Shown piece by piece: positions 59,843-64,000 of a DNA stretch of 64,000 bases. The DNA comes from Haberlea rhodopensis (Eukaryota > Streptophyta > Magnoliopsida > Lamiales > Gesneriaceae): positions 248,001 to 312,000 of the forward strand of contig CAJQUN010000332.1 in the NCBI GenBank assembly GCA_907163345.1, in the 5' to 3' direction. The notes under the pieces are model-generated. The model did not search any database. It saw only the letters and a list, made by a program, of their open reading frames with translations, and was not told the origin of the DNA. Made by a program: the position numbers and the translations under genes. Position 1 is the first letter of the stretch, and every line of letters begins with the position of its first letter.

Positions 59843-61904
59843 TGTAAAGACCCTAATCCTTAAGTGCGGAATCAAGGCATAATAGAGCTAAAATAAACAA
59901 ATCAGAGTCTAAAAGAACATGTTGAGTCTATGAGCTTAAGCATTACATGCCAAAAATAAGGACCACCAAAAGGATTAATTACATTCCAATAAATGAATGT
60001 TCAATTATAGTTTTATACTACTCCTAGAGTAGATACTATCCAAATAATCCTGTCATTCATAGTCTCAAAAGCGTACTCAAAAGCTCACCATCACAACCCG
60101 TCTAGCCCTTCTATCATGCCAAACGTGTACCTACAAGGACAACCCCCAAACATGAGCAATGATAATCATTCATATTCAACACAATATGAAGATAAAGTGT
60201 AAATGCATAATCATAATAAAACACTTCCTGTTTTCCCATGCATTTCAAACGCTCCCCGTTTGGTTGTCCCTGTACCATAACTCATGAGTATAATCAATAG
60301 ATTATTTTTAATGGTCTAAACATGTCATGAACATATACCATTTCATCAATACCAAATACTGATCACCAATCCCTAGTCTGTCCATCACAATGTATTTTAA
60401 TGCCCCTCGCTTATTTACATATAGACGGCATAGGATAACCTCGCTTCAATGGACTGCGGGACTCCCACCCCTCGCCTCTCATTGAGCGGCAAATACCCTT
60501 TCCTCGTCCTATATGATAACCACGCTCAAATGTGACATGCGGCGCTCCCACCCCTCGCTTCACATTTAGCGGAACCAAACCAAATAGCGGCAAGCATTAA
60601 AATCATCAAGGGATGACCACGACTCATGGGATATGCACCAATAATCATATGCATCTATAAACATCATGCATAACATGTATTTGCATCCACTATGCAATAC
60701 TACATATATACTTGCATCCACAATGCATAACAATAAGTATATAAGATACATGTACCGTTGGGGTGCCCGTACGTCCACTACGTACCTTTCCAAAAGTGGA
60801 TTTGATATGGCTTCAATTCCTCGGTTGTGTTGCTACCTGGGATGGTTCTACACAATCACACAACCCCATATTAGAAGCCAAATAATAGCCAAATACCAAA
60901 AATTTGACAAAATAAACCATTTCTCAAAAATCCACTGGCGATCGATCGCTTCACCCAGGCGATCGGTCTCCTCAAAATTTCCACTACGGCGATCGGTCGC
61001 CCCAAACATGGCGATCGATCGCCATTCCTTTGATTTGGCTACTGCCTCTCGGCGATTGGTCGTCACATTTTAGGCGATCGATCGCCTAACCCGTAAAAAT
61101 GCCACTGTCTCTTGGCGATCGGTCGCCTCTTTTCAGGCGATCGATCGCCTCGCGCAGACATGCGTTTTTCACCATTTTTGTTCCCAAAATTTCTTCCAAT
61201 CCATTCCAACACTTAAACCAACCAACCAACAACATAAATATCAACATAAACCACCAAAACATACTTCAAAACAAGTATAAATCTAACCCTTAACCAAAAC
61301 CACAACAACCCAACACAAACCCATTTCAAAATCATTAAAAACCCTTCCAAAACTAACCCAAACACAATAAAAATGACAATGAGGCATCCATACCTCTTGG
61401 GGACCTCAAATCACCCAATAATCTTCACAAATCAAGTCTTTTGGAAGGTTTTCTCCCCACCTCTTTGCTCCAACTCGAAAATGGAAAGGGGGGAAAGGGT
61501 TTGGGTGGTGATTTTGGTAAAGTAAGAGTGAGAGTGTATTGAGTGGGGTTGGGGTAAAAAGGGTGTTGGTTTTAATTAATTAAAAGCATACCAAATATTC
61601 CATGGTGTATAAAACACCCCAACATGATATTCTTTCAAAGCATTTACTCATAATGCACCAAATATCAATTAAACACATGATTTCTAATAAATTGCTACCA
61701 AAGGCAAATAAATCATGCTTCCAATAATATTTACCCAACATGCACCACATGCACCCTGAAATGCTACCCCGGGTCACTCTAACATGTGACTAAGCATTTC
61801 CACATAAGGTAAATAAATTCCAACACATAATTAATTACCACATAATTAATCATAATAATCGTAATTAATACCCAAATGCAATTAATCATTTCAGGGATAT
61901 CACA
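59843..61904 (-). repeat. Element A 5' LTR
   Basis: 2062 bp. TATA-like GTTTTATACA on the minus strand near 61606-61615, eight palindromes (60938-61148), GTACGT hairpin (60769-60785), AGCG-type hairpins (60404-60591). One palindrome is decayed (GCGATTGGTCGTC at 61052), which shows that the motif is free to mutate in individual copies. Confidence 0.93.
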
Positions 61905-61909
61905 TTATT

Positions 61910-62116
61910 TTGGTATAGTGTCTACTCTAGGAGTAGTGTAAAGCTATAGTGAATAACATTCATTTGATTGAGAATGTAATTAATCCATTTGAAAGTCCTT
62001 AACTTGGCATGTAATTCTTAAGGCTCAAAGTCTCAACACGAACTTTTATACTCTGATAATGTATGTTAGCACTAATTATGCCTTTAATCCGCACTTAAGG
62101 AACTATGGTCCTTACA
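61910..62116 (+). repeat. Element G 5' LTR, right end
   Basis: Follows the duplicated TTATT after element A and ends GGTCCTTACA at 62116, directly before TTAG and a primer-binding site. Confidence 0.85.
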
Positions 62117-62120
62117 TTAG

Positions 62121-62132
62121 TGGTATCAGAGC
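62121..62132 (+). promoter_or_regulatory. Primer-binding site of element G
   Basis: TGGTATCAGAGC, followed by a leader that ends in the acceptor-like TTAACCCTTGTGTTACAG just before the gag ATG at 62327. Confidence 0.9.
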
Positions 62133-62326
62133 CAGGTTAGAGAACCCGGGAACGAGTGAAGGGTAGCCTTAGCAGATTGGCTAGGTGATTACATTTGGGC
62201 ATGTTTATGCATGTGGTGCATATTGGTGTATAAATTGTTATACTAACATGCTTATTATCATTCATGTTATCTAACGGTATAGCATATGTATTGTTTTGGA
62301 ATTGTTGTTAACCCTTGTGTTACAGC

Positions 62327-63088
62327 ATGTCGGCTATGAACTTGGGAAACCTCAATGAAGAGGTAGGTGATGTTGGAAGTGTTAATGCAAGTATTGGTCA
62401 GACAAATCCTTTACCTCCACCAGCTGTGGGTGTGGAACCGGTTGCTCAGTTGTTACTACCTGGGGAGTTAAGTCTGACTCAATTCTTGACTTTCCACCCG
62501 CCCTGGTTTGAGGGGACAGAGACAGGGGAAGAGGTTGAGGAGTGGCTTGAGAGACTGGAGCAGATCTTTGTGTCCGCTCCTTGTGCTAGGACAGCATGGC
62601 TGAGGTTGGCGGAGTTCCAACTAGCAAAGAAGCCTTCCATGTGGTGGAAGACTACGGTGATGGAATTGAGAGCTCAGGGTATGTTGATCGATTGGACTCT
62701 CTTCAGGACCCGGTTTCTAAACCGGTATTTTTCTGCTGCTGCGAGACAGATGAAGGAGGATGGTTCACAAACTTGAAGCAACGAGCTATGACTATAACAG
62801 ACTATGACATGCACTATTCTTCACTATTGAGGTATGTCCCTCATATTGCCACAAACGGACATGCAAAGATGAGACACTTCTTGAAGGGGTTGCGTCCTGA
62901 ACTGTTTGACCGGGTTATCACCAACAACCCCACTTATTTCGATGATGCTCTTACTAGAGCAGAACTGGCAGAGATTGGAGTTGGGGCCTATCCTAATGCT
63001 GTACCCCCACATGTGCCACCGCAGAGGCAAGTTACTGATAGCTTGAGGCCACGAGGGGAGCCATTTAAGCCTTGTGGAGCTTCTTCAT
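62327..63088 (+). pseudogene. gag fragment of element G (frameshifted, truncated)
   Basis: Close relative of the N-terminus of the element A polyprotein: an EEVGD-type start, a proline-rich stretch, then the retrotransposon gag core (WLERLEQIFVSAPCA, FLNRYFSAAARQ). One base seems to be missing near 62760, after which the frame shifts and the match resumes (YSSLLRYVPHIA, GLRPELFDRVITNNPT) to a GEPFKP segment. At 63088 an inverted LTR end interrupts it before the zinc knuckles. The ATG follows ACAGC as in element A. It cannot make full-length Gag. Confidence 0.9.
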
Positions 63089-63249
63089 TGTGGGGTCTTC
63101 CCACCTTAACAGTGATTACTAAACATAAAAAGGATTAATCATGCATTGATAACGTCTTAAGGATTCGGTTGTTACATGAGCTAATAGGATTACAGGCCAA
63201 AAAGTTACAAAACTTTAAAATAATTCATTACATTCCAAAAGAATGTCAT
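63089..63249 (-). repeat. LTR end of an A-related element inserted in G gag
   Basis: Starts TGTGGGGTCTTCCC on the plus strand. Its body resembles the end of the A LTR (GGATTAAT, ATTCATTACATTCCAAAAGAATG). Interrupted at 63250 by the next LTR. Confidence 0.55.
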
Positions 63250-64000
63250 TGTAAGGACCCCAAGCCCTTAAAACCTTGAATTAGTGTATTAACCACTATG
63301 TGTGGTACATGCTTTCTATAAAATGTCAATCGGGAAGCTCTGATGATACTTAATCATTGCCTGTCAATAAAAGACTCATATGTTTGCCCTTTACCAACCC
63401 CTTGGTGCCGCTTTTCACATTGTAAACTTTTACAAAAATTTGGGCAGAGTCTCCCCATAAATAGAGCTATCCCAAAACAGAGTACAACACATAACAAAAT
63501 TCCCGGCCAGGGAACACATAATACTCAACAGAAAGCAGTAATACAAGTAGATTCCCAGCCAGGGAAGACACCACACATACGTCAACAAAAGTGGGTTCCA
63601 ACACCCACATAATACACCAATGACTCTCATATCATTCTAGCAATTCAACCTAATTGCATGCAACCTTAAATGAAAGAGAGAAAGGCTCATGCCTTTATAT
63701 ACAATCCATATACAAGTATAGTCGTGCTCACATGCGAGCATCATGAATATGAATATGTATAAATCCTCAGGTGTATATATAGGTACTCTATACGATACCG
63801 TGCTCCATCAAGCCCTGGTACCACGATCCTGGGAGTACCTCAAATCAACAGCTCGAGCTCAGCTCCATAGCCATCGATGTACCTGTCCACCTGTCCCAAC
63901 AGAGACAGCCCCCAACGGGGTGAGCATACCAATACACAAAATCCCATAATCAAAATAATGAAATTCATAATTTACAACAAAGGTAAATGCTAATGAATTT
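63250..64000 (-). repeat. LTR of a second C-family element, left part
   Basis: TGTAAGGACCCCAAGCCC and onward parallels 27968-28720 with several small differences (for example CCTTGAATTAG for CTTTATTAG). Runs off the window. It contains the twin TTCCC/GGGAA hairpins and the acceptor-like segment. Confidence 0.88.

Larger units (their letters stand above)
52985..61904 (-). mobile_element. Element A: complete autonomous Tekay/Del-type Ty3/gypsy chromovirus
   Basis: 8920 bp with LTRs of 2066 bp (52985-55050) and 2062 bp (59843-61904). The target duplication TTATT is perfect (52980-52984, 61905-61909). A primer-binding site, polypurine tract and one uninterrupted gag-pol frame are all present. 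By eye the LTRs differ at a little over 20 positions (about 1%), which implies a young insertion. It is the only coding-competent element in the window and a candidate source of proteins for the noncoding families. Confidence 0.96.

Noticed and set aside
63089..63138. C-terminal extension of the G gag reading frame
   Set aside because: The last 16 codons are read from an inserted inverted LTR end, not from gag.

Overview
This window is plant nuclear DNA made almost entirely of LTR retrotransposons nested inside one another. I found no host gene, rRNA, tRNA gene or CRISPR array. The plant assignment rests on a Ty3/gypsy chromovirus of Tekay/Del type with an integrase chromodomain, initiator-Met primer-binding sites (TGGTATCAGAGC), 2-2.6 kb LTRs, and depth of nesting. 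The species cannot be named from the sequence. A repeat-rich, probably pericentromeric, region of a large genome is the natural setting.

Layout. (1) 1-2550 is a near-identical second copy of 50478-53028. (2) 2551-12038 is a chain of half-elements whose right ends are visible at 3421, 3665, 8236, 10450 and 11813. Each interrupts the next one to its right, and the left halves lie outside the window. One of them carries a broken pol gene (3666-6106). (3) 12039-45301 is a three-level nest of noncoding elements. Element D (minus, TSD TGTTT) contains element B (plus, TSD ATATG), a tandem LTR-internal-LTR-internal-LTR structure. B contains element C (minus, TSD GCCAC). LTR divergence estimated by eye falls with depth: D about 0.8%, B at most about 0.4%, C none seen. 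(4) 45302-51250 is the remainder of noncoding element E, the host of D. (5) 51251-63088 is element G (plus) with a broken gag, split by element A (52985-61904, minus, TSD TTATT). A is complete, with an uninterrupted 1505-codon gag-pol reading frame. (6) 63089-64000 holds two further LTR ends.

How the parts relate. B, C, D and E have LTRs, a primer-binding site and a polypurine tract but no coding capacity, as in LARD-type (large retrotransposon derivative) elements. They share the primer-binding site and a hairpin just upstream of the polypurine tract with A, so an A-like element is the likely source of their proteins (inference).

Most unusual signal. The noncoding parts are packed with short inverted repeats in tandem arrays, always in the sense orientation of the element. 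One array type has three hairpins per 59-bp unit, with an invariant AAGA-type loop and arms that change in a compensating way. A second type, unrelated in sequence, has AGCG/CGCT-type stems and in element C also a 59-bp period. In several LTRs these arrays lie between a splice-donor-like hairpin (AAG, GTACGT, short loop, ACGTAC) and a recurring pyrimidine-rich AG. A third system is a set of GCGATCGATCGC palindromes spaced at close to whole DNA turns. These suggest spliced, structured leader RNAs and a phased protein-binding array in this retroelement group. Both are hypotheses from sequence alone.
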